A DNA stretch of 64,000 nucleotides from Phaeobacter sp. CECT 5382. Lineage in GTDB: Bacteria > Pseudomonadota > Alphaproteobacteria > Rhodobacterales > Rhodobacteraceae. This document shows positions 1 to 9,253 of this stretch, piece by piece; position 1 is the stretch's first letter, and every line of letters begins with the position of its first letter. The stretch covers positions 186,001-250,000 of the forward strand of contig NZ_CYSG01000002.1 of NCBI RefSeq assembly GCF_001457775.1. Reading direction: 5' to 3'. The position numbers and the translations under genes are program-made. Under the pieces are notes generated by a model. The model did not search any database. It was not told the origin of the DNA and worked only from the letters and a program-made list of their open reading frames with translations.

Positions 1-591
1 CAGGGCAAAGGCACAGAGGGCTCCGGCATTGGAGGCAAAGTTTAGCAGTTTGGTATGGGCGGTGGCCCTGAGCACGCCGTATCCGGCAAGCGAAACGAAG
101 GCGAGCATGTAAAAGCTGCCCGCTCCCGGCCCCAGTAGGCCATCATAGACGCCGCAAAGTGGCACCATGGTGGCGGCAAACAGTGCTGGTGACAGCCTGC
201 GTGCCCGATCCAGATCCCCCAACCCTTTTTTGGTGGCAAAAAAGATCGCGATGCCGATCAGCAGCACCGGGAGGAATACCCGGATCCAATCGGTCGGCAA
301 CACGGTGATCAGCAGCGCACCAACAATCGAGGCAGCAAAGGCGATCAAAGCAGACCCCGCCTGCGCACGCAGATCGACATGGCCGCCTTTGGCATAGGCA
401 TGGGCCGCAGTGGCAGCACCAAACAGGCCCTGGATCTTGTTAGTGGCCAGTGCTGTGACCGGATTGGCCCCAGCCAGTAATAGAACCGGCACGGTGATCA
501 AGCCACCGCCACCGGCCAGGGCATCGATGAACCCGGCGGCAAACCCTGCTGCCATCAACAGCAGCAGAGTCTCGATACCCACTTCGAGCAT
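1..591 (-). CDS. TSUP/TauE-SafE family permease, 3' end cut by window edge
   Basis: Reading the minus strand from an ATG at 591 gives 197 open codons running off the left edge, so the C-terminus is missing. The product is very hydrophobic and opens with a TSUP-type first helix followed by a glycine-rich stretch (AGGGGLITVPVLL) and ATNKIQG, both typical of the TauE/SafE sulfite/sulfonate exporter family of inner-membrane permeases. Substrate cannot be told. The start lies 5 bases after the serB stop, with an AAGGA box inside the serB end, so it is probably translationally coupled to serB. Family assignment is firm; function is not. Confidence 0.85.
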   Translation of the reverse strand, partial: MLEVGIETLLLLMAAGFAAGFIDALAGGGGLITVPVLLLAGANPVTALATNKIQGLFGAATAAHAYAKGGHVDLRAQAGSALIAFAASIVGALLITVLPTDWIRVFLPVLLIGIAIFFATKKGLGDLDRARRLSPALFAATMVPLCGVYDGLLGPGAGSFYMLAFVSLAGYGVLRATAHTKLLNFASNAGALCAFAL

Positions 592-596
592 GCGGA

Positions 597-1487
597 TTAA
601 TCCTTGGAATTGTTTTGAGAGAAATCGTCCTGGGCATAGCCCTGAATATAGAGCAGCGCAGTCAGGTCGCCGTGATTGATACGGATCTCGCATTGTGCTG
701 CGACCGCAGGTTTTGCATGTAGCGCCACGCCTGCCCCCGCCCGCAGCAGCATGCCAAGATCATTTGCACCATCACCCACGGCAATCACGTCCGCCTCAGA
801 GATGCCGAGACGGGCGCTGATCTGTTCCAGTGCTTCGACCTTGGCCTCGCGGCCCAGAATTGGGCGGGCGGCTTCGCCCGTCAGCTTGCCATCTGCCACC
901 AGAAGCGTGTTGGCCCGGTTTTCGTCAAAGCCAAGCGTTGCGGCAACGCGGGCGGTAAAGGCGGTGAAGCCACCAGAAACCAGCGCCGCATAGGCGCCAT
1001 CTGCCTTCATTGTGGAAAGCAGTGCAGGGCCACCAGGCATCAGGGTGATACGGTTGTCCAACACATCGCCGATGACAGTTTCCGGCAGGCCCTTCAACAG
1101 GCTCACGCGTTCGGTCAGGGCGCCGTTGAAGTCCAGCTCACCATTCATGGCGCGCGCAGTAATATCCTTGACCCGGGCGCCGACTCCAGCTTCTTCGGCC
1201 AGCTCGTCGATACATTCCTGCTGGATCATGGTGCTGTCCATATCAGCCAGAAGCATCTTTTTGCGCCGGTTGGCAGCGGGCTGCAGGACCAGATCCACGC
1301 CCAGCCCCTGCAGATCCTCCCAGACCTGCCACTGGTTTTCTGGCATGGCTGTCACCGAAAATTCTGCCGCCACATCCGGGGCCAACCAAAGGGCCTCGCT
1401 GCCACCCCAGGCATTGCGCAGGGATTCGACCAGAGCAGGTTCGACACAGGGTTTGGCAGGGTTGCAAAGCAGCGTGGCAATATACAT
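597..1487 (-). CDS. serB: Phosphoserine phosphatase SerB
   Basis: The protein has 296 aa and catalyses the last step of serine biosynthesis, phosphoserine to serine, in the cytoplasm. HAD motifs are intact: motif I DMDST at residues 82-86 with nucleophile Asp82, motif II SGG at 171-173, and motif III GDGAND at 238-243. Residues 1-78 form a divergent N-terminal regulatory-type domain, and total length is normal for proteobacterial SerB. It lies about 1.4 kb from serC and serA, on the opposite strand, so the serine pathway is clustered but not one operon. A TSUP permease follows 5 bases downstream. Confidence 0.96.
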   Translation of the reverse strand: MYIATLLCNPAKPCVEPALVESLRNAWGGSEALWLAPDVAAEFSVTAMPENQWQVWEDLQGLGVDLVLQPAANRRKKMLLADMDSTMIQQECIDELAEEAGVGARVKDITARAMNGELDFNGALTERVSLLKGLPETVIGDVLDNRITLMPGGPALLSTMKADGAYAALVSGGFTAFTARVAATLGFDENRANTLLVADGKLTGEAARPILGREAKVEALEQISARLGISEADVIAVGDGANDLGMLLRAGAGVALHAKPAVAAQCEIRINHGDLTALLYIQGYAQDDFSQNNSKD

Positions 1488-1581
1488 CGGGGCAGGTCCA
1501 TCTGGTGCTTGAGTTGCGCCCTCTTAGCGTTCTGACGGCGCAGGAGCCAGCCCCGATGGGCAGGTTGGTCCCGGATTGCGA

Positions 1582-2625
1582 CTAGAGGTCGCCTTTTTCC
1601 GACATAAGCACCGCGATCCAGCGGGTGTTGGGAATTTCCGCCAAGATGATCATCACCATCGCAGTCAGCGGAACCGCCAGGATGGCACCGGTCATGCCCC
1701 AAAGCGTGCTCCAGACTGCAAGAGCAAGAAGGACGGTAAAGGGGCTGAGGTTGACGGAGCGGCCAAGGAATTTTGGTTCGATATAGTAGCCGACCGCCAG
1801 TTGCGGGATCATTAGCAATACCAGTGCCAATCCGGCCTGCAGAAAGGAGGTGAACTGAATGAGGCTCATGGTGACGGGAAAGATCACCGCAATGATTGAG
1901 CCGATATAGGGAATGTAGTTCAGCAGCCCGATGATGATGGCCCAGAACGCTGGGTGAGCAATGCCGAGGATCTTCAGAATGGCAAAGGAGACCAGCGCCA
2001 GGATCACATTGACCAGCGTTTTGGCGGCGAGATAGCTGCCGATCTTTTCGTTGATCTCGCGGGCCAGTTCCAGGGTGTGTTCAGCCTGTGCGTTGTCCTG
2101 AAAGGCACGGCGTGTCTTGTCTGGCAGGCTGTCGAGCTCGGCCAGAATGAAGACCGCATAAAGCGCAGCGGCCAGGATCACCGACCCCCCATTGCTGATG
2201 GTGGCCAGCGCTGTCGGCATAAGCGTCGTGGCGTCTATCATATCCAGCAAGCGTTCGCCAAGGTTGCCCCAGTTGGGTTCTTCTTTGATACCAATCCCGG
2301 TCAGAAACTTGCTTTGCAAGGCGTCGAAGTTTTCCGCATATGTTGGCAAGGCTGCCGAAAGGGTTGTGGCGCTGCTGGTAATAAAGGATCCAAGGATCAG
2401 AAACCCAAAGGTGCAGAGCACAAGCACCAACAGCCGACGCCAGTGCCGTGGCAGACGGCCAACGACCGGCACGGGCACTAGGGCTTCGGCGGCGGTGGTA
2501 AGGATATAGACGGCGATAACCCCAACCAACACTGGCAGAAGAATTGACTGTCCGGCCACCAGAAGCCAGCCCAACATCAGCATCAGGGCGAAGGAATAGG
2601 TCACCAGGGCCAGTCTGCCAGTCAT
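1582..2625 (-). CDS. AI-2E family (PerM/UPF0118) transporter
   Basis: A 347 aa inner-membrane protein with two hydrophobic stretches near the N-terminus, a soluble loop, and several C-terminal membrane segments including the family hallmark around LLNYIPYIGSIIAVIFPV (about residues 240-257). This matches the AI-2E exporter/PerM family, whose members export small molecules or act as Na+/H+ antiporters; the name does not prove autoinducer-2 transport. It is upstream of and codirectional with serB (94-base gap) and divergent from serC, sharing the 254-base region at 2626-2879. Start is the ATG that opens a typical membrane N-terminus, MTGRLALVTYSF. Confidence 0.88.
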   Translation of the reverse strand: MTGRLALVTYSFALMLMLGWLLVAGQSILLPVLVGVIAVYILTTAAEALVPVPVVGRLPRHWRRLLVLVLCTFGFLILGSFITSSATTLSAALPTYAENFDALQSKFLTGIGIKEEPNWGNLGERLLDMIDATTLMPTALATISNGGSVILAAALYAVFILAELDSLPDKTRRAFQDNAQAEHTLELAREINEKIGSYLAAKTLVNVILALVSFAILKILGIAHPAFWAIIIGLLNYIPYIGSIIAVIFPVTMSLIQFTSFLQAGLALVLLMIPQLAVGYYIEPKFLGRSVNLSPFTVLLALAVWSTLWGMTGAILAVPLTAMVMIILAEIPNTRWIAVLMSEKGDL

Positions 2626-2721
2626 AATACGCTCCGAATCAAACCTGCTGCGGACCAGAAACCACAGGAGCGGTGACGCGGCAATGGTTCGGCCGGATCT
2701 GGAAGTCCTTCAGGCAATGGT

Positions 2722-2735
2722 AAGGAAGTTTCCTT
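2722..2735. promoter_or_regulatory. Short perfect inverted repeat in AI-2E/serC divergent region
   Basis: AAGGAA-GT-TTCCTT is a perfect inverted repeat between the divergent AI-2E permease and serC genes. A second one, GCAAAATT (2754-2761) with AATTTTGC (2785-2792), lies just downstream. Both are seen directly; an operator role is inference. Confidence 0.3.
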
Positions 2736-2825
2736 TAGGCGACGGTGCGTGTCGCAAAATTCGCCCAAAGCGGCGCTGGATGGCAATTTTGCAGCTTGTA
2801 TACCCAGGCTGGTCACCCTAGCTCT

Positions 2826-2879
2826 AGCGGCGGGACACCCTTCCCCAACGAAGGGCAGATATCTGTAAGGATAGCATCT
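2826..2879 (+). promoter_or_regulatory. Candidate serC leader RNA motif
   Basis: Directly before the serC ATG is a compact hairpin, CCCTTC (2838-2843) with GAAGGG (2850-2855), then a perfect palindrome CAGATATCTG (2856-2865) next to the Shine-Dalgarno region (TAAGGA, 2866-2871). The alphaproteobacterial serC RNA motif is a short structured leader placed just so before serC-serA operons. Position and gene order fit; I could not score it against the covariance model. Confidence 0.45.
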
Positions 2880-4025
2880 ATGGCTACTCAGCAACCGGCT
2901 ACGCGGCCGGCCAACCCGCGTTTTTCCTCTGGCCCCTGTGCCAAACCCCCTACATTCGAATTGTCCAAACTGGCCGACGCCCCCCTGGGTCGCAGCCACC
3001 GCGCAGCTGTTGGCAAAGCCAAGCTGAAGGATGCCATCGAAGGCACCCGCGAGATTTTGGGCATCCCCGCTGACTATCGTATTGGCATTGTTCCCGCGTC
3101 CGACACTGGCGCGGTTGAGATGGCCCTGTGGTCGCTGCTGGGTCAGCGCAAGGTCGAGATGCTGGCCTGGGAAAGCTTTGGCGCCGGCTGGGTTACCGAT
3201 GTTGTCAAACAGCTGAAAATCGACGCCGAAGTGAAAACCGAGGATTACGGTAAGATCGTCGATCTGGCCTCGGTCGACTGCAACAACGATGTGGTCTTTA
3301 CCTGGAACGGCACCACCGCGGGCGTTCGTGTTCCCAATGCCGACTGGATCGCCGATGACCGCGAGGGTCTGACCATTTGTGATGCCACCAGCGCTGCATT
3401 TGCGATGGACCTGCCCTGGGACAAGTTGGATGTGACAACATTCTCTTGGCAAAAGGTTCTGGGTGGCGAAGCGGCCCATGGTGTGATCGTGTTGTCACCC
3501 CGTGCGGTTGAGCGTCTGGAAAGCTACACCCCCGCCTGGCCCCTGCCAAAAATCTTCCGCATGACCAAAGGCGGCAAGCTGATTGAGGGTATCTTTACCG
3601 GTGCCACCATCAACACGCCTTCGATGCTGGCGGTTGAAGACTATCTGTTTGCGCTGGACTGGGCCCGCTCGGTTGGCGGCCTGAAAGGTCTGATCGCCCG
3701 AGCTGATGCCAATGCGCAGGCCGTGTTTGATTTCTGCGAGGCTAACGAGTGGATCGCGAACCTGGCGGAAGATGACGCGACGCGCTCCAACACTTCGGTC
3801 TGCCTGAAGTTCACAGATGCGCGCATTCAGGATGGCGCAGCCTTTGCCAAGGCCGTGGCCAAACGACTGGAAGCCGAGAACATCGCGTTGGACATCGGCG
3901 CCTATCGTGACGCGCCTGCCGGTCTGCGGATCTGGTGTGGTGGCACAGTGGAAACCGCTGACATCACAGCAATGCTGCCCTGGCTCGCCTGGGCCTTTGA
4001 GGCCGAGATCGCCGCACAGGCCTGA
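2880..4025 (+). CDS. serC: Phosphoserine aminotransferase SerC
   Basis: A 381 aa PLP enzyme converting 3-phosphohydroxypyruvate plus glutamate to phosphoserine. The alphaproteobacterial SerC subtype is recognisable: [11 protein letters not shown] at residues 14-24, the cofactor-binding Asp in CDATSA (Asp168), and the Schiff-base lysine in SWQKVLGG (Lys192). The reading frame is open upstream to 2745, but the ATG at 2880 follows TAAGGA and gives the family's normal N-terminus, so I take it. serA follows after 146 bases, making a serC-serA operon. A candidate structured leader precedes it. Confidence 0.96.
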   Translation: MATQQPATRPANPRFSSGPCAKPPTFELSKLADAPLGRSHRAAVGKAKLKDAIEGTREILGIPADYRIGIVPASDTGAVEMALWSLLGQRKVEMLAWESFGAGWVTDVVKQLKIDAEVKTEDYGKIVDLASVDCNNDVVFTWNGTTAGVRVPNADWIADDREGLTICDATSAAFAMDLPWDKLDVTTFSWQKVLGGEAAHGVIVLSPRAVERLESYTPAWPLPKIFRMTKGGKLIEGIFTGATINTPSMLAVEDYLFALDWARSVGGLKGLIARADANAQAVFDFCEANEWIANLAEDDATRSNTSVCLKFTDARIQDGAAFAKAVAKRLEAENIALDIGAYRDAPAGLRIWCGGTVETADITAMLPWLAWAFEAEIAAQA

Positions 4026-4039
4026 TCTAAGAGCTGATC

Positions 4040-4096
4040 CAATTGCCCGGCTGACAGGCCGGGCAGCGCCCGACCCTCCCCACGGGAGGGCGCTTC
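4040..4096 (+). promoter_or_regulatory. Two hairpins in the serC-serA gap
   Basis: Between serC and serA lie CCCGGC-TGACAG-GCCGGG and a second GC-rich stem, CCCTCC-CCAC-GGGAGG. Neither is followed by a run of T, so they are more likely mRNA-stabilising or processing structures than terminators. Seen by eye only. Confidence 0.35.
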
Positions 4097-4171
4097 GCAC
4101 CCACCCAGGGTCGAGCGCTCCCCTACTTCGATTTCGGCCCCAAGAGGCCCCCGATTAAAAGGACCACAAAC

Positions 4172-5767
4172 ATGGCTCCCAAGGTACTCATCTCCGACAA
4201 ACTCTCCGAAGCCGCCGTGCAGATCTTTCGCGATCGCGGCATTGATGTCGATTTCCAGCCTGACCTGGGCAAAGACAAAGACAAGCTGGCCGAAGTGATC
4301 GGCCAGTATGATGGTCTGGCGATCCGCTCGGCGACCAAGGTGACAGACAAGATCCTCGCCAATGCGACCAATCTCAAAGTTATCGCCCGCGCCGGCATCG
4401 GCACTGACAACATCGACAAGGAAGCCGCGTCGAAAAAAGGTGTGATCGTGATGAACACACCCTTTGGCAACATGATCACCACCGCTGAACACGCAATTGC
4501 GATGATGTTCGCTGTGGCGCGGCAGGTTCCTGAGGCCTCGGCTTCGACCCATGCGGGCAAATGGGAAAAGTCCAAATTCATGGGCACCGAGCTGACCAAC
4601 AAAACGCTGGGTGTCATTGGTGCCGGCAATATCGGTGGCATCGTTTGCGACCGTGCCCGTGGCCTTAAGATGAAGGTTGTGGCCTATGACCCCTTCCTTA
4701 GCGAAGAGCGGGCTGCCAAAATGGGCGTGGAAAAGGTTGAGCTGGACGAGCTTCTGGCTCGCGCTGATTTCATCACCCTGCACGTGCCGCTGACCGACCA
4801 GACCCGCAACATCCTGTCGCGCGAAAACCTCGCTAAGACCAAAAAGGGCGTGCGCATCATCAACTGTGCCCGTGGTGGTCTGGTGGATGAAGTAGCCCTG
4901 GCCGAAGCCCTGAAATCTGGCCATGTTGCCGGTGCGGCCTTTGACGTGTTCAGCGAAGAGCCCGCCAAGGAAAACGCCCTGTTCAACCTGCCCAACGTGG
5001 TCTGTACGCCTCACCTGGGCGCTGCCACCACTGAAGCACAGGAAAACGTTGCCCTGCAGGTGGCCGAGCAGATGTCGAACTATCTGCTGACCGGCGCCGT
5101 TGAAAACGCGTTGAACATGCCAAGCGTCACTGCCGAAGAAGCCAAGGTCATGGGCCCCTGGATCAAACTGGCCGAGCACCTGGGTGCTTTTGTCGGCCAG
5201 ATGACGGATGAGCCGATCAAGGCGATCAACATCCTCTATGATGGTGTCGCAGCGGACATGAACCTGGACGCGCTGAACTGCGCCGTGGTTGCCGGCATCA
5301 TGAAAAAGGTGAACCCGGATGTGAACATGGTGTCCGCACCGGTGGTCGCCAAGGAACGCGGCATTCAGATCTCGACGACCAATCAGGACAAGACCGGCAC
5401 ATTTGATGGCTACATCAAGGTGACCGCCGTGACTGAAAAGCGCGAGCGTTCGGTTGCGGGCACTGTGTTCTCGGATGGCAAGCCGCGGTTCATCCAGATC
5501 AAGGGCATTAATATCGACGCCGAAGTGGGCGCGCATATGCTTTACACCACCAACAATGACGTTCCGGGCATTATTGGTTCGCTGGGTCAGACCATGGGTG
5601 AGCACGGCGTCAACATCGCCAACTTTACTCTGGGCCGGGCCGCTGCCGGTGGTGAAGCCATCGCGCTCTTGTATGTGGATGAGCCAGTGCCTGCGGATGC
5701 CCGCGCCAAGCTGGCCGAGACCGATCTGTTCAATCAGATCAAGCCACTGGAATTCGACGTCGTCTGA
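4172..5767 (+). CDS. serA: D-3-phosphoglycerate dehydrogenase SerA
   Basis: A 531 aa long-form PGDH, the first committed enzyme of serine synthesis (3-phosphoglycerate plus NAD+ to 3-phosphohydroxypyruvate). The order is a substrate-binding half, a Rossmann domain with GAGNIG (150-155), catalytic Arg234 (CARGG), Glu263 (FSEEPA) and His281 (TPHLGAAT), an intervening domain, and a C-terminal ACT domain from about 455 containing the MLYTTNNDVPGIIG turn. The ACT domain implies the potential for serine feedback. It is second in the serC-serA operon and ends at an intrinsic terminator. Confidence 0.97.
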   Translation: MAPKVLISDKLSEAAVQIFRDRGIDVDFQPDLGKDKDKLAEVIGQYDGLAIRSATKVTDKILANATNLKVIARAGIGTDNIDKEAASKKGVIVMNTPFGNMITTAEHAIAMMFAVARQVPEASASTHAGKWEKSKFMGTELTNKTLGVIGAGNIGGIVCDRARGLKMKVVAYDPFLSEERAAKMGVEKVELDELLARADFITLHVPLTDQTRNILSRENLAKTKKGVRIINCARGGLVDEVALAEALKSGHVAGAAFDVFSEEPAKENALFNLPNVVCTPHLGAATTEAQENVALQVAEQMSNYLLTGAVENALNMPSVTAEEAKVMGPWIKLAEHLGAFVGQMTDEPIKAINILYDGVAADMNLDALNCAVVAGIMKKVNPDVNMVSAPVVAKERGIQISTTNQDKTGTFDGYIKVTAVTEKRERSVAGTVFSDGKPRFIQIKGINIDAEVGAHMLYTTNNDVPGIIGSLGQTMGEHGVNIANFTLGRAAAGGEAIALLYVDEPVPADARAKLAETDLFNQIKPLEFDVV

Positions 5768-5795
5768 TCCGGTTGCTGAACTAAATAAAGCTGAG

Positions 5796-5824
5796 GGGAG
5801 TTGCCATTGGCGGCTCCCTTTTTG
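5796..5824 (+). terminator. Intrinsic terminator after serA
   Basis: GGGAGTTGCC-ATT-GGCGGCTCCC forms a stem with a small internal mismatch and is followed directly by TTTTTGTTT, 28 bases after the serA stop. Confidence 0.7.
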
Positions 5825-5926
5825 TTTGCATCCCTTCGTGTGCGTCATGATGATGCGGGCGTGATGGTGCTTCCCAGACCTACGGCGATCAGGCACAAGG
5901 TTTGGGTAGAACGCAGGAGATTTCTC

Positions 5927-6658
5927 ATGACCCAACCGATTTATGCCATTGGCGACATTCACGGCCAGTTGGAAAAGCTGCAAGCCGCGCTGGAGCTGAT
6001 TGAGGCGGATGGCGGCCCGGATGCCCGCGTGGTTTTCTTGGGGGATTATACCGATCGCGGCCCGAATTCGTGCGGGGTGATCGATTTGCTTGCAGAGGGG
6101 CTGGCTGGGGGGCGTAATTGGGTCTGCTTGCGCGGTAACCACGACCGGATGTTTTCAATGTTCATCGAAGACTACCCACGCAATGACGATCGCCTGCTGG
6201 TAGGCTATCACTGGCTGCACGACCGTATCGGGGGGATCGAGACGCTCGAATCCTATGGTGTGGCGGTCCCTGAGGGCGCCCGCATTCATGACGTGCACGC
6301 AGAGGCCCGGTTGGCGGTCCCGCAGAATCACAGCACTTTTCTGGACGGTCTCGTGGATCATTACGAAGAGTCCGGCCTGCTATTTGTCCACGCAGGTATT
6401 CGCCCAGGGCTGTCGCTGGCAGAGCAGAGCCAAAACGACAAGCTGTGGATCCGACAGGAGTTCCTTCGGGATCAGACAGAGCACCCCTGGCTGGTGGTGC
6501 ATGGCCACACCCAGATTCCGACGCCGGAACATCATGGCAATCGCGTCAACCTTGATTCGGGGGCAGGTTTTGGACGAGAGCTAACTGCGGCAGTGTTCGA
6601 AGAACGCAGCTGCTGGACCCTGCACCCAGAGGGTCGCAAGGCGCTCATTTCGAGCTAG
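5927..6658 (+). CDS. Metallophosphoesterase, PPP-type serine/threonine phosphatase family
   Basis: A 243 aa cytosolic protein with the full PPP signature: GDIHG (9-13), GDYTDRGP (39-46) and GNHD (70-73), plus later His residues in FVHAGI and VVHGHTQ that complete a two-metal centre. It resembles bacterial PrpA/ApaH-like phosphatases; the substrate (phosphoprotein or nucleotide) cannot be told. The frame is open upstream to 5801, but ATG 5927 is preceded by AGGAG at 8-base spacing and begins the fold properly (MTQPIYAIGDIHG). It follows the serA terminator and stands alone. Confidence 0.88.
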   Translation: MTQPIYAIGDIHGQLEKLQAALELIEADGGPDARVVFLGDYTDRGPNSCGVIDLLAEGLAGGRNWVCLRGNHDRMFSMFIEDYPRNDDRLLVGYHWLHDRIGGIETLESYGVAVPEGARIHDVHAEARLAVPQNHSTFLDGLVDHYEESGLLFVHAGIRPGLSLAEQSQNDKLWIRQEFLRDQTEHPWLVVHGHTQIPTPEHHGNRVNLDSGAGFGRELTAAVFEERSCWTLHPEGRKALISS

Positions 6659-6878
6659 CACACTGTGAAAAGATCATAAAAACAACTCATTGCCAATATT
6701 TGAATGTGTTCGTTTTACGAATTTCGCCTAAACTACACTTTAGGCGAGCAGTTTGGTGACGAGTTGCCTTGGTAGCAGAGAGCTGTTTTTCCCTCTGTCG
6801 TACTGTTGGTCTGTGTAACGAGTGGGCCTTGCTTTCTTCGTTGGCAGCAGGGCGTTTAGCAGAGTACTTGGTGCTGGG

Positions 6879-7937
6879 CTAAGTCCAGTCCAGCACCACC
6901 TTGCCGCTGTTTCCAGATTTCATTGCGGCGAAACCCTCAGCAAAATTTTCGATGTCAAAGCGGTGCGTGATCACAGGCGCGACGTTCAGACCGTTTTGCA
7001 GCATGGCAATCATCTTGTACCAGGTTTCAAAGATTTCACGCCCGTAGACCCCCTTGATGGTGAGCGCCTTGAACACGATGCGGCTCCAGTCTACCGGCGA
7101 TTTTCCGGGGGGAATGCCCAGCAGGGCGATACGCCCCCCCATCACAAGCGCCTCGATCATCTGGTCCATTGCGGCCTGATTGCCGGACATCTCGAGCCCG
7201 ACATCAAAGCCCTGGGTCATGCCGAGTTCGGCGATCACATCTTTCAGATCTTCTTGGGTGACATTGACGGGGCGCACATCGGCAACCTGTGCGGCCAACG
7301 CCAGACGTCCAGGGTTTACATCGGTGATCGCCACATGGCGCGCGCCCACATGCCGGGCCACTGCCGCCGCCATGATGCCAATGGGACCGGCGCCGGTAAT
7401 CAATACGTCTTCGCCCACCAGATCAAAGCTGAGTGCGGTATGCACAGCATTGCCAAGCGGATCGAGTATTGCACCGATATCGTCGGAAATATCATCCGGC
7501 AGTGGCACCACGTTGAAAGCGGGAAGGCGCAGGTACTGTGCAAAAGCCCCCTGTTCGTTGACGCCAATGCCACGAGTTTCAGGGTCCAGATGGAACTTTC
7601 CGGCGCGGCTTTGGCGCGAATGATGGCCAATCAGATGCCCCTCTCCCGAACACCGCTGGCCGATTGCAAGGTCTGTCACATTCCGGCCCAGCTCGACAAT
7701 CTCACCGGCAAACTCATGCCCGGTGATCAGTGGCACTGGCACTGTTTTCTGGGCCCAGGCATCCCAGTTCCAGATATGCACGTCGGTACCGCAGATGCCG
7801 GTCTTGTTCACTTTGATCAGAACATCATCTGGTCCGATCTCTGGTACCGGAGCCTGCACTTTCCAAAGGCCTTCGCGGGCGTGGCTTTTTTCCAGCGCGG
7901 TCATGGTGTTTGGTTTGGCAAAGGAGGTGGCGGTCAT
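6879..7937 (-). CDS. tdh: L-threonine 3-dehydrogenase Tdh, structural-zinc cysteines missing
   Basis: A 352 aa medium-chain dehydrogenase that oxidises threonine to 2-amino-3-ketobutyrate with NAD+, feeding Kbl. The catalytic zinc site is intact: Cys49 in GICGTDVHI and His74-Glu75 in GHEFAGE; the Rossmann motif GAGPIG is present, and TWYKMIA and [11 protein letters not shown] are Tdh-specific. Oddly, the structural-zinc lobe has lost all four cysteines: the positions equivalent to E. coli Cys93, 96, 99 and 107 are Gly104, Ser107, Ser110 and Asp118. The ATG overlaps the kbl stop as ATGA; Met12 would match the usual family start. Confidence 0.93.
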   Translation of the reverse strand: MTATSFAKPNTMTALEKSHAREGLWKVQAPVPEIGPDDVLIKVNKTGICGTDVHIWNWDAWAQKTVPVPLITGHEFAGEIVELGRNVTDLAIGQRCSGEGHLIGHHSRQSRAGKFHLDPETRGIGVNEQGAFAQYLRLPAFNVVPLPDDISDDIGAILDPLGNAVHTALSFDLVGEDVLITGAGPIGIMAAAVARHVGARHVAITDVNPGRLALAAQVADVRPVNVTQEDLKDVIAELGMTQGFDVGLEMSGNQAAMDQMIEALVMGGRIALLGIPPGKSPVDWSRIVFKALTIKGVYGREIFETWYKMIAMLQNGLNVAPVITHRFDIENFAEGFAAMKSGNSGKVVLDWT

Positions 7938-9121
7938 GAGATGACCCCCAGATCACGCCCAACCTTGCCAAAGGCCTGCAGGGCGCGCTCCAGTTCGGCC
8001 CGTGTCAGGGCGGCATTCATCTGGGTGCGGATGCGCGCCTGTCCGCGTGGCACCACGGGAAAGAAAAAGCCCGAGACATAGACGCCTTCGTCAAACAGCC
8101 GTGTGGCCATGTCTTGTGCGAGTTGCGCCTCTCCCAGCATCACGGGCACGATCGGATGTTCACCGGGCAACAGATCAAACCCGAGCGCTTCGAGCCCCGC
8201 GCGCCAGAAACGGGTGTTCTCAAACAGTTGGGCGCGCAGGTCTGCGCCTTCTTCGACCAGACGAATGGCCTCGATCCCGGCAGCAACGATTGAAGGCGGC
8301 AGCGAATTGGAGAACAAATAGGGCCGCGCCCGCTGCCGCAGCAGGTCGATCACTGGCTGCGGCCCGGCGATATAACCGCCGATGGCCCCCCCCAGTGCTT
8401 TGCCCAATGTTCCGGTGAGGATATCAACATCCACCCCAAAGTGATCCGGCGTCCCCGCCCCGTTTGGCCCCATAAATCCGGTGGCGTGGCAGTCATCCAC
8501 CATCACCACGGCGTCGTATTTATCGGCCAGAGCGCGGATCTCCGGCAGTTTCGCCAGATAGCCGTCCATCGAGAACACCCCGTCGGTGGCGATCATGATA
8601 TGGCGGGCGCCATCTTCGCGCGCCTGTTTCAACCAGGCCTCGAGGTCGTTCATATCGCTGTTGAGGTAGCGATAGCGCTTCGCCTTGCACAGGCGGACCC
8701 CGTCGATAATCGACGCATGGTTCAGGCTGTCGGATATGATCGCATCCTGTGGCCCCAAAAGCGGCTCAAACAGCCCACCATTGGCGTCAAAACAGGCCGC
8801 AAATAGAATGGCGTCGTCCTTGCCCAGAAACTTGGCCAGACGTTGCTCCAGCTCGCGGTGGATATCCTGGGTGCCACAGATGAAGCGGACCGAAGCCATG
8901 CCAAAGCCCTTGTCGTCCATGACGCTGCGCGCCGCTTTGATCAGATCGGGGTGATCTGCCAGACCAAGGTAGTTATTGGCACAGAGGTTGATGACCTCGC
9001 GGTCGCCAACAGTGATCTCGCCCCCTTGAGGGGAGGTGATCATTCGTTCCCGCTTGTACAGGCCATCGGCCTCAATCTGGGCCAGCGTCTCAGAGATGTC
9101 GTTCAGAAATGCAGTGCTCAT
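7934..9121 (-). CDS. kbl: Glycine C-acetyltransferase (2-amino-3-ketobutyrate CoA ligase) Kbl
   Basis: A 395 aa PLP enzyme of the alpha-oxoamine synthase family that cleaves 2-amino-3-ketobutyrate with CoA into glycine and acetyl-CoA. Length is normal. The PLP lysine is Lys241 in [10 protein letters not shown]; the cofactor-binding aspartate lies in [11 protein letters not shown] (about 207-217), and [10 protein letters not shown] (49-58) and [11 protein letters not shown] (131-141) are family hallmarks. It overlaps tdh by four bases and precedes it, so the two act as a coupled threonine-to-glycine operon. Confidence 0.96.
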   Translation of the reverse strand: MSTAFLNDISETLAQIEADGLYKRERMITSPQGGEITVGDREVINLCANNYLGLADHPDLIKAARSVMDDKGFGMASVRFICGTQDIHRELEQRLAKFLGKDDAILFAACFDANGGLFEPLLGPQDAIISDSLNHASIIDGVRLCKAKRYRYLNSDMNDLEAWLKQAREDGARHIMIATDGVFSMDGYLAKLPEIRALADKYDAVVMVDDCHATGFMGPNGAGTPDHFGVDVDILTGTLGKALGGAIGGYIAGPQPVIDLLRQRARPYLFSNSLPPSIVAAGIEAIRLVEEGADLRAQLFENTRFWRAGLEALGFDLLPGEHPIVPVMLGEAQLAQDMATRLFDEGVYVSGFFFPVVPRGQARIRTQMNAALTRAELERALQAFGKVGRDLGVIS

Positions 9122-9253
9122 GGCGGGAAACTCCTTATCCGTGGGATCGCATCTATCATAACGGATGTAATTCCCAAATAGGGGATTTCACTATCTCGGA
9201 AAAAAATCCGTGAAGATGGATTTTAGATGTCGATGCCCACCAAGGCGCGTTTT

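Noticed and set aside
3902-6142. A 746-codon open frame antisense to serA and the phosphatase gene
   Set aside because: It lies wholly opposite well-supported genes, and its text (His/Gly/Val/Asp rich) is the usual shadow of GC-rich coding sequence.
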